Positions 11,235 through 24,721 of a DNA stretch of 64,000 nucleotides are shown piece by piece (the stretch's first letter is position 1; every line of letters begins with the position of its first letter). The stretch covers positions 2,557,001 through 2,621,000 of the forward strand of contig JAITYX010000030.1 in the NCBI GenBank assembly GCA_021018815.1. The letters are read 5' to 3'. The notes below the pieces were generated by a model. That model saw only the letters and a program-made list of their open reading frames with translations. It ran no database searches and was not told where the DNA came from. Source of the stretch: Talinum fruticosum. Taxonomy: Eukaryota > Streptophyta > Magnoliopsida > Caryophyllales > Talinaceae. The translations under genes and the position numbers were made by a program.

Positions 11235-14054
11235 TATATATAATATATATATATATATTATATCAAGAGGACAAACTGACTTACGTCTATGTCATAGTTT
11301 CAGAAGCACATACTCCTGCTTCAGAATGTTCGTGCTTCACTAATTTCCATTTAGAAAGCTAGCTAGTAATCCCCTGCCCCTCAAGTTTGACTAGATATTG
11401 TTCATTTGGAAGTCCGACTTTTTTTTTTTTTTTTGTCTAATTAATCATAGAAAAGTCGGATGATATATGCTTTAGCTGTAGTTCGCCAAGCTAATTACTT
11501 TATTTCAAGTTTGTGAAACAATTAGTGACTTTGTGTGATTTTTAGTGTAATTACAACAATAAACAATTTAAAATTTGATATTAGATACTTAAGGTTTAAA
11601 TTTGACTAATATCAGTATATATATCGGTTAATTTAATTGGTAAAGTCTCTGAGAATTTTTGTCACATATTTGAATTTGGATTTTGTCTAGATCAACCTTT
11701 GCGCAAAAAATGGCATTAACAATACTATTTTCTACATAATTAACCATACGGCTAAACAAAACTATATCGGAATTGACCATAAGGTGGGGGATTTTTTATT
11801 TATTTATTAAGTGGACCTATCCCATTAGGCCTTATTTTAAGGGAAATTCAATTAACCTTAATAAGCCAATGAGAAGGATACTAAAGTCTAAACAGAAACA
11901 CAAACAACTTATTTTTAACCTAATATTAAAAAGTTTACTTCCTTCCAAGCTCAAACCCGGAGAATAGTGTGGGAAGATAGAGGTTAGCTACTCGGCCAAC
12001 CTCTCTTCGCTAGGTGGGGGATCTATAGTTGGATTGGCCAAAACAGGGTGACTTTAAGAACAAAGTGCCCTATTTCTTTTTCTTTCTTTTTTTTTTTCTT
12101 GGAGCCCGCCCCGTGGGAGCGGGCAAAGGATACAAAACCATTTAACTCTCGGTGCTGCAAAGTGGAGGGGGCCTTACGGTAAGGGGTTTGGAGACAGTAG
12201 AATTGCGGCACTGAGTTCTTGCAACAAGTACGACTGTGAGAATAGCCCATTTGTGTGGGTATCGGCCCAAATTAGGGGTCACTGGTCAGCAACCGATTTT
12301 GAACCTGATTCTGATCCGTCCTGTTATGAATTTAAATTATTTATTTTTAAATTTAAGTAGCTTAAAGGATATAGATCTTACATGAATTTAGGTGTCAGCC
12401 AAATTTTAGACATGTCCCATCAATTAAATTTATTAATGCGATTTTATTCAATCTAAATATTAGCAAAGTCACGGACCAATTAAAAATTCATTTAAGATTT
12501 ATAAATTTAAGAATTTGAGTAATTTAAATCTTACTATTTTTAGACTCGGTGGATTTGGGTTGAATCTATTTATCTAGACCTAATAACTAAAAATGGGTCA
12601 GAATATAAACGGATCAAATTCAGATCCACCTCATTGCTAACCCTAGTCCCCAACGCTCAAAATTTGGCTCAAGGCATCACATTCTTCCATCCTAAATAAG
12701 TTTGGTAAATTACAATGATAAACCATAATCATAAATTAATAATCATAATAATTGTCTCATTATTGGGGTTTGAATATGGAAATATAATTCTTTGCACATT
12801 GTAGGAACGTGAAATCAGGGGATTATGGTGTCTTGACAGGTTAGTGTGCTTAATTTTGTTTAATTAACAAAGTAATGTAATATGATACATACATTTGCCT
12901 CTCCCAAACGTAAATTCTACAGCCATGCTCAATTTTAAGATTACGATTAATTTTTTTTTTTCTGTAAGTTCAGAGAGAATCGAATAAGAGATTTAATGTA
13001 TTCAAGTCCCGAGTTTTAATTATTAGATTCAGACATTACTAATTAAGATTATCAATTTATTAATTACACTTATGCATAAAATAGCATCTGCACCTAATCT
13101 TGGAGGTCTACCTTATAAGTTTTAAGAATCATTGTAATTTTTGAGTACAATTTTTTGGATTAAGAGGTCTAAATTTGACTATATATCAGCTATCTAATAT
13201 TAAATCATGGTATGAATTCACAAAATATTTATCTTAAAAAGTCAAAAACCCCGAAATTTTAAACCAATTATTCATTTATTTGATTTAGTTGACAATATAT
13301 TTAAAGTTCAACAATTTAACATTTTTGGAGATAATATCCCCAAAGAAATCCAAGACATTAAGTTAGCCCTTGACTTATATTACACATATAGTTTGGACGT
13401 ATATAGATGGACAAGCTAGTTTGGGTTTGGGAGGTTGCTTTTCAAACACGTTACCTGTAAACTAATATAAATTAAAAATTAATCATCGATCCAAATGCTA
13501 ATATAGTAAATGTATTTTCCTTTTTCTATCAAAAATAAAATAAAAATAATACACTCTAATTTCCTTCAGTATATTATTTCATCTTCAAGAAGACATGCCA
13601 AGTGCCCAAATGCCATCGGCCCGTCGTCCCATACTCGGATTTAATTTATAGGTTGATTCTACGGTTTTCCATACGAGTTATAGTATTTCTAAAATATATA
13701 TTTTTATAATATAAAAATACGGCAAAAATTAAATATAAATTTAAGAGATCGACTATATATATTTATTTAATTAGACTTGAAAATTAAAATCCTAAATTAG
13801 ACGTCTATATAATTATATTTTTTAAACCTAGATAACCAGCTATACCTGCTCTCCATCTAATTTTTTTTTTTTTTTTTTTTGCGTTGTGTTTTCTCTTTCC
13901 TTTGTCCTTTTTCTCTACCCCTAATTACAAACATATGCAATTACGTAATATTGAGTAATTATTCAACATTTATCTTGATTCTTGAATGGCCTGATGTTAA
14001 AACAAATTAATTAATTTCTATTAAGAAATAAATTTAAAAAAATATTATTAATTG
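11235..14054. other. Intergenic DNA with possible SINE-like scraps, no gene seen
   Basis: AT-rich. At 12065-12270 a CT/T-rich tract is followed by GC-richer sequence that, on the minus strand, ends GGGCGGGC plus an A-rich tail. That resembles the end of the segment at 40135-40262 and suggests a shared short retroelement. No coding gene was recognised. Confidence 0.4.
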
Positions 14055-14231
14055 TTAGAGAATTTGGGTCAAGAGACACCTATAATATCTGCAAAGAAAG
14101 ATTCCTTCAAGAGCATTAGGAGTGGAGGAAAGGGGATAAAAGCCCACTTCCTTCTCTATGTGAAGATTGACTAATTTATCAGCTACTTGATTTGCTTCAC
14201 GATAACAATAGGAGATTTTGACTTCCGATCT
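14055..14231 (-). pseudogene. RNase H-like fragment of a plant LINE/retroelement
   Basis: The minus strand encodes about 58 residues ending in a stop at 14055. They include CYREANQVADKLVNL, the typical C-terminal motif of the RNase H-like domain (RVT_3 type) that follows reverse transcriptase in plant non-LTR elements. The Asp of VAD matches the conserved acidic position. Nothing else of the element is recognisable nearby, so this is a short relic. Recognition rests on one motif. Confidence 0.6.
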
Positions 14232-16593
14232 TCATAATTTATAAATAAATATACATCTTAAATCATGGAGGCAAATTAGAGGGAAAAACGTGGCGATTTA
14301 CGCCAACCTAGCAAAACTATAGTACGTAGAAAAATCTCATATTTATTTATTTATCTTAGACCTAATCTTAACTAACTAGTGATTTATTAGTTTTATAGTA
14401 TCAAGATCGTCATTACCTCGTTGTTGCTCACCAATTAATGACTTGATTAAATAATTGTTTGTGTTTTTGAAGTATATAAGTATATATATTTCGATTTAAG
14501 TGAAAAATAACGGATAAAAAAATATTTTTATGATGTAGAGATTTACCTAAGAAGTACTTAGGTTTGACTTTTTTTTTCTTGATTATTTATGTATATATAG
14601 GTTTGAATACAACACTAAGTAACAAGCAACACAGTATCATAATAAGGATCTATTCCTTTTTTTTCCTTTAGGATTTTGATTTGGTCTTGGATAATCTTTG
14701 TATGATTTGTAAATGTTTTTTTTTCTTTTTGACGCATATGGTCGCCTGTTAAGGAGATGGTAAAATGATTTTTCACCGTCGAAAATATTTCATTAGGTAG
14801 AATTCTAGAGAAAGGAACATATTTGGTACGATAAACTTATCTACTAGATGGACAAGCTTATAACTTGAGGGAACCTAACGAATAAATGTCTTTTTCTTCT
14901 CAAAAAAAAAAAAGAAGAAAACAAAAAAATCAATAACATGCATGTAAATTGTATATATCTTATCTAAGCTTCACATCTACTCGTTGATCAACTTCAGACT
15001 TGGTTTTTTTTTTTTTTCCTCTAAACATGTAAATAGCTATAATATATAGTTGTAAGATTAGTCGTAAAAATTTATAATTAAAAAATTATAAGATGTAAGT
15101 TTAAAGACAGAGAGAAGGATACCTTTTTTTTTTATTTCAGATTTTAATAAGAAAATCAACCTTTAGGAGAGTATTATAGAAACTGAAGCCTGACAATAAA
15201 TTAGAGTGATTAATTAATTAGGTTGAAAGAAATTAACGAGTATTAAGAGAACACATAAGCCCCAAAAGTTGGGTGGCTCAAAACTTGCCATGAATATGGC
15301 TTCCTTCGCCATTAAACTTTGAACCCAGAAGAATTCCAGACATGGTTGCAATTTCTCTTTTCTTTACTTTTTTTTTCCCCACTCACGGAATTCTCTTGGG
15401 TGATAAGTCTCGGGAAAAAATACTAGCTAGCTAGCTAAATATATCCACGCTGTATTATATCATTCACATATCTTATTCTTAATAAGAATGCCAACTTGAC
15501 TTGACTATTATATATATCTCTATAAGATTTTTAATTAGAGCATGTTCGAAATTACATAAAATTCATCATTTATTTATATTTTCGGTTTATTTCTGTTCAT
15601 TTCTGTTTGTTTATGTTCTATTATGTCCGTTTACGTTCTTTTATATCCGTTTCTATTCATTTTTGTTCATTTGTTATCTTTTATGTTACTAGTTTCTGTT
15701 CATTTTAGGCTCATTTGATTTATACTCGTTTCTATTTCTATTTATTTTTTATATAACTTCGAACAAGCCCTTAAGATGTGAATTATAGTCTCAAATGCCC
15801 CCTTACCCCTTGTCCCACACATCAACCCGTTAAACCAAAGTAATGTTGGTATGTTGGTCAACATACCATCTCTCATCCTGGGTTCAAATAGGGGGAAGAC
15901 ATAAGTTTTCTTTCTATATGTAAAGTGTGTTTTACAAGTGAACCTAAGAACTCTCTAAGATTTTGGTATTTTTCCTAATTTTTTGACATATATGATCGAT
16001 TACATTGCTCTGAAATAGAGGTTTATTAGTAGGTCGGCCTTTTTACCTTGTTATCAAAATAATTTTCAAAAAAGCACCTCAACCCAATATGAATAGATGA
16101 TTCAATGAGTCAAAGCTTGCTTTTTGTGCTTTTGTGTTGGTATTTGTACTCTCTTTCTCTAGCTACTTTGGTGTTTGTATTTTTGGGTTATGGTACCGCG
16201 AAAAAAAAATCGACCTAAGCCTACATCAAAGGAAATTTCAAAACACAACATCAAGAAGTTGACCATATTGTGATTTAGATGATAAAATTTACAAGCCATC
16301 ATCAATCATATTTTCAGAAAAACAAATAATACAAGCTGATTGTTAGACGCATTATGAGCGTTCTATTCCTACTCCAACCACGAGGGAATATTGCCCATTC
16401 CCTCTCTCATCTCATCTATTTTACAAACAATAATTTACATAAAACCCTTATGAAAGGGTTCAAATTATTTACCCTTTGTAAAAAATATTGCTTAATTGGT
16501 AATTTTTCAAAATCGATATTAGATTCTAAATATGTTCATATTGATTTACACCTTTTTCACACACTAGGAAAGCTTAGTTGTAGAGATCGACTA
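14232..16593. other. Intergenic DNA, no gene seen
   Basis: AT-rich sequence with many T or A homopolymers and short alternating AT runs. At 15838-15900 a stretch ending GGGTTCAAATAGGGG recalls the B box of a tRNA-derived SINE, but the rest does not support a full element. Confidence 0.4.
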
Positions 16594-16968
16594 AGACCCT
16601 GTTCGACAATACTTGTTTGGTAAGGTAGTGTTTTAACTAATATTTACATTAACTTATAAGTTTTCAAGTGATGTTTATGAAAAGTGAAGAATATTAGCGT
16701 TTTACATTTAAAACTAGTGTTTCATATTTTTTGACTAAAATATCCTTTCATTAATTTTTATTTGGCAAATTAATAATATACTTTTATGTTAATTTACAAT
16801 AATTAGTTAGCCCAACCACTAAATTTACCAAACACATTTATTCAACTGCTCGGTTAAACAACTATCCGCTAAGAGTTGAAATCTAACGAGTTATTAGCTA
16901 AGTAAAAAGTTATCCACTATATAAACAGCTATCCATTATTTAAATCGCTCGTTTTACCGAACATGCCT
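16594..16968. mobile_element. hAT-like MITE candidate
   Basis: The segment starts GACCCTGTTCGACAAT and ends TTTTACCGAACATGCC. The ends are inverted matches over the CCTGTTCG/CGAACATG core typical of plant non-autonomous hAT elements. Interior AT-rich and non-coding. A clear 8-bp target duplication was not found, so borders are approximate. Confidence 0.45.
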
Positions 16969-18659
16969 AATTAACAAAGAGTTCGAGACGCAGGCTTTAC
17001 CATCAAAATTAGTTTTTCGATTGACACTTATTTTTGGTTGTAAAAATTCTAACATTGACCATTAACATCTCAAATGAAATAAATAACTATATATATGGAT
17101 GTCAATTTATTTATTCTAGCAAGGAAACAAACACCAAAAAAAAAGGAAGCAAAAATCAATCAGTGAATCAGATGACATAACCAATTCCATAATTCATAAA
17201 TATTTAATTCAGCAAGCTTAAGTTAAAGAATTCTTTGATAGATACCAGAAGATGTGAAGATAAGAATTGATATGTTTATTTAATAAATTAATTATTTAAA
17301 AAATATTGATATTTATGCATTATACGGTTCAACATCAATCACGTTAATTAATTAATTTTCAAAAATAATGTAAGAAATAAATATTATTAAATTATTGATC
17401 AAGTACTATGTGGGCATTTGATTACGTGAACATAATACCTTTTTTTTTATTTTTTTATCAACACTCCGTTTTTACTTGCCACTCCTTAGCCTTCTCCTTT
17501 AATCGGAATTTTCATCATCCCTAAAATTACAATATCAAGTTTGATTTTTCAACATTTAAAAATTTATGAATATAATTAATGAGTTCTTAGCATAGTGTTC
17601 GAGACCAAGGTCATGAAACAGTAGGTATTAAATTGGATTCCCCTCTTCCTTATCATACTGTAACTCTGCATCATCCAAAAACATGTATTAATGAGCATAT
17701 ATTAAGTAGTATAGTTTAAGTGTCAAAGCGGTGGGTGGGATGATGACCACTCGCCCTATTTCCTCCCTCCCTCCTCTCCACGGTTTGATTCTGGGGAATA
17801 ATTTTTGAAAACGGTTGAGCTTTGAAACCTCCCCATTTCCCGATTTTTTGGGATTGTTTGTCAAAAAAAAAAAACACAAAAAAGCTTAATTTAAGTCTTT
17901 TTTTCTTTTTTATACTTGCTAGTATCATTTTCATTTCATTCAATTGTACATTTGATGAACCAAATAATCATCAAAGAAATGGTGTTTTCATTATTGTATC
18001 CAAGAAAATGTGATAGAAAAAAAGTGTATATAATAATTCCCAAACAATTATGCATGGAGGGTACATTAAATAGTTGCCCCATTTATCTGGAAAAGCATTA
18101 ATAAGGTGACCATGACTTATCACCATTCACCAATACTTTAATTTCTTAATTATCAATAATATAAATACTCTGTATATTCATCATTTATTATTAATTTATT
18201 AAATTTCAGAACGTGCCCTACAAATTATCCACATATTATATGGCATGGATGGAGAGATCATCATCAAGAATTTAGCTATTTCGATTTATGTTTTTTAATC
18301 ACACAGCTTTGTTACTTTTTTTTTTAAAAAAAAAGTTTATGTTACTCTTGGATATATGAAATAGTAATACATTTATATCTCAATAGATTGCATTCATTTC
18401 ATAATAATATGTGTAATATTATGATATGGAAAAAATAGAATGAAATACATAATGTTCTTTTTAACTTAATTTCGATACTTATTTTCATAATTCAGTTATT
18501 TAGTTTACTCAGCATAATTCAACAAAATTTTGTTCAGTGAATAATTTTTTTTAATGTTTTTTCACCTTATTTGAAAAGAATACTCATTTTACTTTACAAC
18601 TCGTATGTTATGAGAGATGGGAGAGTTCACAACGGGAATAATGTGACCATTTTTAGGAA
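16969..18659. other. Intergenic DNA, no gene seen
   Basis: AT-rich sequence. The overlapping short open frames at 17688-18101 are spread over both strands around poly-A/poly-T runs and show no family motif. Confidence 0.4.
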
Positions 18660-18955
18660 TAAGAATTGGTTTATCAATTTTCATAATTTTTGTTTGGTAT
18701 GTAGGAGTTTAAAATGGAATGTTACTTAAAAGATTATACTAATCATGTGTTTGGTATGTGTGATTAGAATTGAAATAAGTTAATAATGACATTTAATAAT
18801 TGCAATCGAATTCCCAATTAGAAACCCGCTTATGAGAATAAAGTTTGGGTAATAGAGTGCTTTTATTCTCATTCTCACATACCAAACTTAGAAAATTTAT
18901 TATCTTATTACATATTTACATTTTCATTCATCTATTATCACGTACCAAACGAGTT
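18660..18955. mobile_element. MITE-like element with TTTGGTATG termini
   Basis: Repeated TGTTTGGTATGT on the left is answered by ACATACCAAAC and CGTACCAAACGAG on the right. That is the arrangement of subterminal inverted repeats seen in many plant MITEs. Borders are approximate and no target duplication was established. Confidence 0.4.
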
Positions 18956-20418
18956 AGTGATTAAGGTCACATTTATATATGTATATATATATATCACGAA
19001 CAATTTATATTCTGCAATTCTCTCATCATCATACATGGCTTTTTCCTTATATGTGTTCGTCCCCAACAATATTTTTTTAATTCATAGGATGTGCTATAAC
19101 CAGCATAGTAAAATTGCAAACAAGAGATTTAAGGGATGGGAAAATCAAACATATAACCGGCTTGATGTACTCATATATAGTTTCAATCTTTCATTATACT
19201 CTATCATCTATGAGCTTTATTTGATTTTCCTGACATAATCAAAATTATTTTTGAAAAATAAATATCGACTGATCTATATTATATAATAAATAACAGGTCA
19301 AAACACACAAATGAATATCAGTTTATTTGAGTTTTTTTTAGTAATTATATGGTAATGATACCAATATATAAAGTCCACACTAAGATTCAAAAATACTGTG
19401 TTTGTTCATTTCAAAGTACCAAAAAGAAAAATGAAAAAAAGGGTTTGTTATTAGGTCAAATTTGAAGAAAAAAAAATCAATTGTTTGATATGAATAAATC
19501 ATTGCTTGAATTTTGGCACATTTTTTTGACTAATGTATTATGCAATTCCACAAATAAATACCATCTAAAATATAACTCTAAAAGTGGACCAAACTACCAA
19601 CTCTACCTACAAATACTTAATCATGTAATACCAATTGATTGAATTGCAAGGAAAATTCTTTGCAATTTTTTTTCTGAAGATAAAAAAAAAAAATACGACG
19701 TGCAAAAACATGAGCACAGAAACACAAACACCCACTGTTTCCTTTTTCATATGCATGGTAATTTTGCATGTAACGTGTACATTTGAGCCCAAAGATTCTG
19801 TATATTTAATGCATCCTCCAATAACCACTATTCTAGCTGTGGTTCTGCCTATTCTTCCCCAAACCCTAATAATTACACAATTATAGATCCGAAAAATTCA
19901 TCTAAGGTGTTATTTTAAAATTTTTTAGAATTTATAAACATCGGAAGATTTATATATATGTGTTCACTTTAGACACATTTTTCGGTTGACGGATGTCAAA
20001 GACACTGTCTCTAATAATGTATATATACTTCGATTGTAAAGTTCTTACTTATTTGTTATCACCCTAAATTGCTTAAAGTTTCTTCAATCCTATGTTAGAA
20101 ATATGGAGTTGGTTTAATATATATTTCACCCGTTTTAATTTATTGGTCAATTTAATAATTAAGTTTTTTTGTTTTAATATAATATATATATATATTACTA
20201 ATTTTGTGTTTGTTCCTCATTTTCAGTAAACTTTTAGAGACATTTTATTTTTCTAATTATTAATTTATTTTGTAATTAATTATATATTGATTTTTTAATA
20301 TTCCAAAATAATAAATAAACTAAAAGGAGAAAATACTCATACAAAAAGAAAAAGAAAAAAATTAAACTCATACCAGAATTCATTGACTCCCTTCAAGACC
20401 CTCTATTAGGCTCTCACT
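18956..20418. other. Intergenic DNA upstream of the 20.5-kb gene, no gene seen
   Basis: AT-rich. Short open frames at 18957-19238 and 19607-19886 show no family motif. The last part is promoter sequence for the next gene. Confidence 0.4.
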
Positions 20419-20427
20419 ATATAAAAG
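20419..20427 (+). promoter_or_regulatory. TATA box of the 20.5-kb gene
   Basis: TATATAAAA stands 84 bp before the start codon at 20503. A CT-rich leader, common in plant 5' untranslated regions, lies between them. Confidence 0.65.
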
Positions 20428-20502
20428 GACGGCGTCAATGTCTTCTTCCCTCTTAATTAGGACTGACTACATATCTCTCTCTCTCTCTTCTCATCGCAAA
20501 AA

Positions 20503-21084
20503 ATGGAGAAAGATCAAGCTTACCATGAACAGCCAAAAGCGTCAGAAAATCAAACCCAGAAACTAACTCAAGAAGAAAAGACATCAACCCTAAAACCCAC
20601 CACCGCCACCGCCACCGCCACCAGCAAGCAGCAACGAATATGGGATTGTGGGAGCGCTCTATACGACTCGTTCGAGCTCAGCTCGTTCCAAAAACAACTC
20701 GACTCGGCCATGATCTCCTCTTCTAGAACCTTCTCCATGCCCCGGCTTCCATCCCAAGGCGGCCCCGCCCCTCCGAAGAAGAACAACCCACCGTCGTCCA
20801 AGCTCTCCAGATCCTTCCGGAAGCTTCTCAAGTCCGTTTTCCGGTCCAAGCCCGTCAACTACGACAGCGACCCGGAGCCCAGCCCGTGTTTCCCGGATCA
20901 ACCGGCCCGATCCAAGGAGGTTGACGGCGGCAGTAAGTATTTCGTCGTCTATGAAAAAGTCAATGCGCTTTCTACCATACCCGAAGTTCCGGAACCCGCA
21001 TTTTCGCCCGAGATTGGATCTCTCGTTAGAAGAACCATGTCGGAACGATTCAGGTCTAGTTCTGTTAATTTTTACTGCGGTTAA
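20503..21084 (+). CDS. Plant-specific intronless protein with IWDCGSALYDSFEL motif
   Basis: A 193-residue protein from a single open frame with a TATA box and CT-rich leader upstream. Residues 1-43 are polar with an Ala/Thr run. Residues 46-70 (IWDCGSALYDSFELSSFQKQ) carry the conserved WDCGS-LYDS-EL motif of an uncharacterised plant family. Residues 98-118 are Ser/Lys/Arg-rich and could form a basic nuclear or membrane-proximal patch. The C-terminal part (YFVVYEKVNALSTIPE, then RRTMSERFRSSSVNFYCG) is also well formed. No signal peptide or membrane segment. Codon use is GC-rich compared with the surroundings, which supports coding. The function is not known to me; the family assignment is from motif memory only. 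Confidence 0.8.
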   Translation: MEKDQAYHEQPKASENQTQKLTQEEKTSTLKPTTATATATSKQQRIWDCGSALYDSFELSSFQKQLDSAMISSSRTFSMPRLPSQGGPAPPKKNNPPSSKLSRSFRKLLKSVFRSKPVNYDSDPEPSPCFPDQPARSKEVDGGSKYFVVYEKVNALSTIPEVPEPAFSPEIGSLVRRTMSERFRSSSVNFYCG

Positions 21085-21275
21085 ATTTAGTCGTTTACTG
21101 GTAAACATGAATATTTTAGGGAAAGTGTATAAAAAGTTACATTATTAATTTGCCACCATAATTTTGTTCCACACTTTTCATTCTATGTGAGTATTAGTGC
21201 TACTCATGTCATGGTTGGTAGGACATAATAAAATTTTATTAATTGCAGTAGAGTTTTAGTCAATTTTTTCACCTA

Positions 21276-22162
21276 GGGTGTGTTTGGTTGGGGGAAAACT
21301 ATTTTCCCGGAAAATAATTTTCTGATTTTCATGTGTTTGGTATTAGAAATTTCAGAAAATCATTTTCAAGGAAAATGGATTTTCCCCTTCAGGTGGAAAT
21401 TATTTTCCCCTGTGAGGAGAGGTAAGTTGCATTTTCCAGTCCTTTCGTTCTCTCCCACTGCTACATCTCTCTCCACTCACCATACCTTCACTGCTCCACC
21501 TCTCTCTCTCTCTCCAATCTCTATCCCTTCGCTGCCTAGTCTTCAAGCCTTCGCTGCTCGGCGCTCTCTCTCTACAGTCTCCTTGCTCAGGGCTATCTCT
21601 CTCCGTTCTCCAAGCCTTCCTCACGCAGCAGTGTTTCTCCCTCCCTACTCAAGACAGTTTTTCACATAACTCTCTCTCCATTGTTGTCAATTTTATTATG
21701 TGAATTGTTGTTGCTGAAATTGGTGAGGTTGTCTGTCTCCTCAATCTTCAATGAAGAAGATGACGATGAAGTGTTTGTGAATACGTGGGTTGGGTCGGGG
21801 CTCCCTTGTGGGGGAACAACTTTCTAATGTGGGGTGTCATTGATTGAGAGCTCAATCTGTTGTCCAAAACGTATCAATGATTTCCCACCAGGTGTTTGTT
21901 AAAATGCCCGAGAGAGAAAGAAGGGAGTTTGAGTTTGCACACCAGGTGTTTGTGGAAATGACTGAGAGAGCAGGAAGTTTGAGCTTTTGTGGGTTGAATA
22001 ATGAGAACAAAGAGGAGAGAGCAGGGAGTTTGAGCAAGGAGTTTGAGTATTAATTTTCTTCCTACCAAACAATGAAAAATTATTTTTAGAAAATTATTTT
22101 TCATTCTACCAAACAAAGGAAAATGCATGTGAAAAATGATTTTCAAGAAAAATCATTGTTAG
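21276..22162. mobile_element. Non-autonomous DNA element with TTTGGT/GGAAAAT termini
   Basis: The left end (GTGTGTTTGGTTGGGGGAAA, then GGAAAATAATTTTCT and further TTTGGTA units) is mirrored on the right by AGAAAATTATTTTTCATTC, TACCAAACAA and TTTTCAAGAAAAATCATT. The interior is a CT-rich block (21430-21660) followed by a duplicated 60-70-bp module around ACACCAGGTGTTTGT. The short open frames inside (129 aa at 21280-21669 and others) are by-products of low-complexity sequence. About 890 bp; exact borders and superfamily uncertain. Confidence 0.5.
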
Positions 22163-23082
22163 GAGTGAGGTGGTGATAGACCCGGTAAAAATTTACCAAT
22201 TTAAATTTAAAGTAATTTAAATTGAACCTAATTGCTTATATCTTGATAGATCAAATATTAATTGACTATAATCGATGCAAACTTAAATCATCTAACTCAA
22301 ATTAAATCCAAACCGAAATTCCAACAACTCGATATCACATAACTCAAATTAAAGTTAACATGACTTGAAATTTAAACGAACGAACTATTTACCCGGATGC
22401 AGATATGCATGCACTCATATATGCCCATGTTGAAATTTTTTGAAATTTGAATGATGGCTTGATGTACTTGATCACATAGTTTGGTTGCCATGAATGAGTT
22501 GGTTGTAATGAATATCCAGCAAATAAAAGTTAATGATGACCATATACACCATGGCCTAGCGGTCAATCACTAGAATTCGCATATATTGTCAGGTCCACCG
22601 TTTATGCGTAGGTGGACCTCAACATACCTATATCCTTTAAAGTTATTTAATGGAGGTGATAAATTTTTTTTAATGGAGATTTTTTTTTTTTTGAGTCGTT
22701 TAATGGAGATTAATATCATTTTAAAATTCTTGAATTAAAGTCGTTCCACCCAATATTTGGGAACAGTAAATAATTGTGCGAGTAATTAATTTTAACAGTA
22801 GGGGTAAAATCATCCTTAATGGCAGAGTCGCAAGATCAACGAGACAAAGACTTTTCTATGTTGCTTTAATTCATTTAAGCTGATGCGCATCATACTTTGA
22901 AAAAACAATTGTGGGAAATATTATAACTTATATATAAATATATTATTTAATATATACATGCTTACCACCTAGTGTCTACGTCCAGAAAATTATATCTTGT
23001 CAATAATGAATAAAATTCTTTAATCGATATAAAATACACACATGTAGCATTATACTAATTTCATTATTATCTCTCAATACAA
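22163..23082. other. Intergenic DNA, no gene seen
   Basis: AT-rich sequence. GGCCTAGCGGTCAATC at 22552-22567 resembles an A box of a tRNA-derived SINE, but no B box or tail could be matched to it. Confidence 0.35.
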
Positions 23083-23335
23083 GTGCTGGTAAAAGTTCGG
23101 ATTCGAGTCGAAACCGGGTTGATCATCGGACGAATTTTTTATTCGATACCCGATTTTCTTTGGGTCGAACAATTCGGATAAGAGTAAATTCACGTTAAAA
23201 TCGAATTTGGACAATAGAAATATAAAATTTTAAGTCTGAATTTTAAATTCGTATAAAAAGTCACACCCGGACCCCGATTTTTTACGGATCGAACAAATTC
23301 GGATAATTGGGTCGAATGGAATTTTGCCAGCGCTA
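23083..23335. mobile_element. hAT-like MITE candidate with GTGCTGGTAAAA ends
   Basis: The left end GTGCTGGTAAAAGTTC is answered by GGAATTTTGCCAGCGCT on the right, an inverted match of about 13 of 16. The interior repeats TCGGATAATTG- and AATTCGTATAAA-like units in both orientations. About 250 bp and non-coding. No clean target duplication seen. Confidence 0.5.
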
Positions 23336-24721
23336 CCATAATTTTTCGGGTCGGATAATTGAAATATATAAAAGTAGTTTATTAGTAATTTATCAAGGAA
23401 AATGTTATATAGTACCCTAAGGGTACCGGATAAATTATATTTATTACCATAATATTTAAAGTTGTTTCCTCGATAGAATTGATATGATTCATTATTTCTC
23501 TCATTTTTTTAGGATTTTTTAATTTATTAAGGTTGTTTTGTCATTAAAAAATATTTCTCTAAACACTACTTTAATTATTATTTATTTTTTAATATTATAA
23601 AATAATTATAATTAATGGTCTAATATTCGTGTCTTGAGAGGCATATATCAGCTTTGATTTATCAATCAATTAAGTTAGTCTTTCTAGTTGTAAGAATCCA
23701 CATACTACTATGCGAGTTCTTCTCTTAAATAGGTTCGTCTGAGTTATCGGCCCAAATAGGGAATATGATTCATAGGTAGCATTACGTACGTTATATTGAA
23801 ACAAGGCAAGCCATCACTTCAGATGCCTTTAAGTCGAAGGTTTGAAATTGTTACCTCAAAAAAAAAAAAACAAAAAAACAAAAAAGAGGAAGTTGAAGGT
23901 TTGAAGTTATAAGTCTTTAAACACCAGTACTGAATGAAAAGCATGAATATGAGAATTACTCGAATTTAAGTTATAATATTAATTTTTAAAAATTTTATAT
24001 TAAGCTCTGATATCTAAAAATGACATTCATTTTCCCTTCGAGTGAGCCACGTTAAGTTCTAAGTATTGAAATGATCATTATTCCTAAAATAAACTCTTCT
24101 CGAGCTTGGTAGTCAACTAATTTTCCCTCACCTCGAACCTAATAATCAATTAGGCTATCTCGTATATAGAGAGTCTTAATAAATTTAACTAAAGTAAGAT
24201 TAGTATGTAACGGATTAGATGGATTTGGTAAAACACGGGTAGGATTATATATAGGATAGCTATGGATGTCTTTAATAAAAGCTGACAACTTGACATTAAG
24301 GCTCTATGTTAGTTGTAGTCGTATAACCGTAAGACAATAGCATAAAAGGGATGAAGTGAGTCTCTTAATTTTATTTTATTTTTTGGTAAGAAGGGTAAGT
24401 TTATATTTGCTATAATCAACTCAAAAGCAAGGCATGTACAAAATTAAGATCCTTTAAAAGGGAAAGTCACTTTCTAGGACGGGTTCTTACACTATTTTAG
24501 AGCTCAATTTGAAGCCACACAATTTGTCCATTCACTAATATTGGGGTTACAAGTGCTAGATAATGCATTCTAGTCCTTTTGAGTTTTGAATGAGTTGTGT
24601 ATACCTATAATTGTATTTTGACATATCCGATACAGTTTATGCTCTAATGGGATTGGTTACCACCGCATATTTTTAGGGTCACTTTGTAATAAGTTATGCT
24701 TCCTTTATAGTAAACTGTTAT
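23336..24721. other. Intergenic DNA, no gene seen
   Basis: AT-rich. At 23830-23890 AAGGTTTGAAATTGTTACCT followed by a long A-rich run looks like the 3' end of a degenerate SINE. No coding signal. Confidence 0.4.

Noticed and set aside
20568..21108. Long minus-strand frames of 96 and 149 residues
   Set aside because: Antisense shadows of the GC-rich 20503-21084 gene.
21280..21669. 129-residue CT-rich frame
   Set aside because: Lies inside a transposable element and encodes low-complexity Ser/Pro/Thr sequence.
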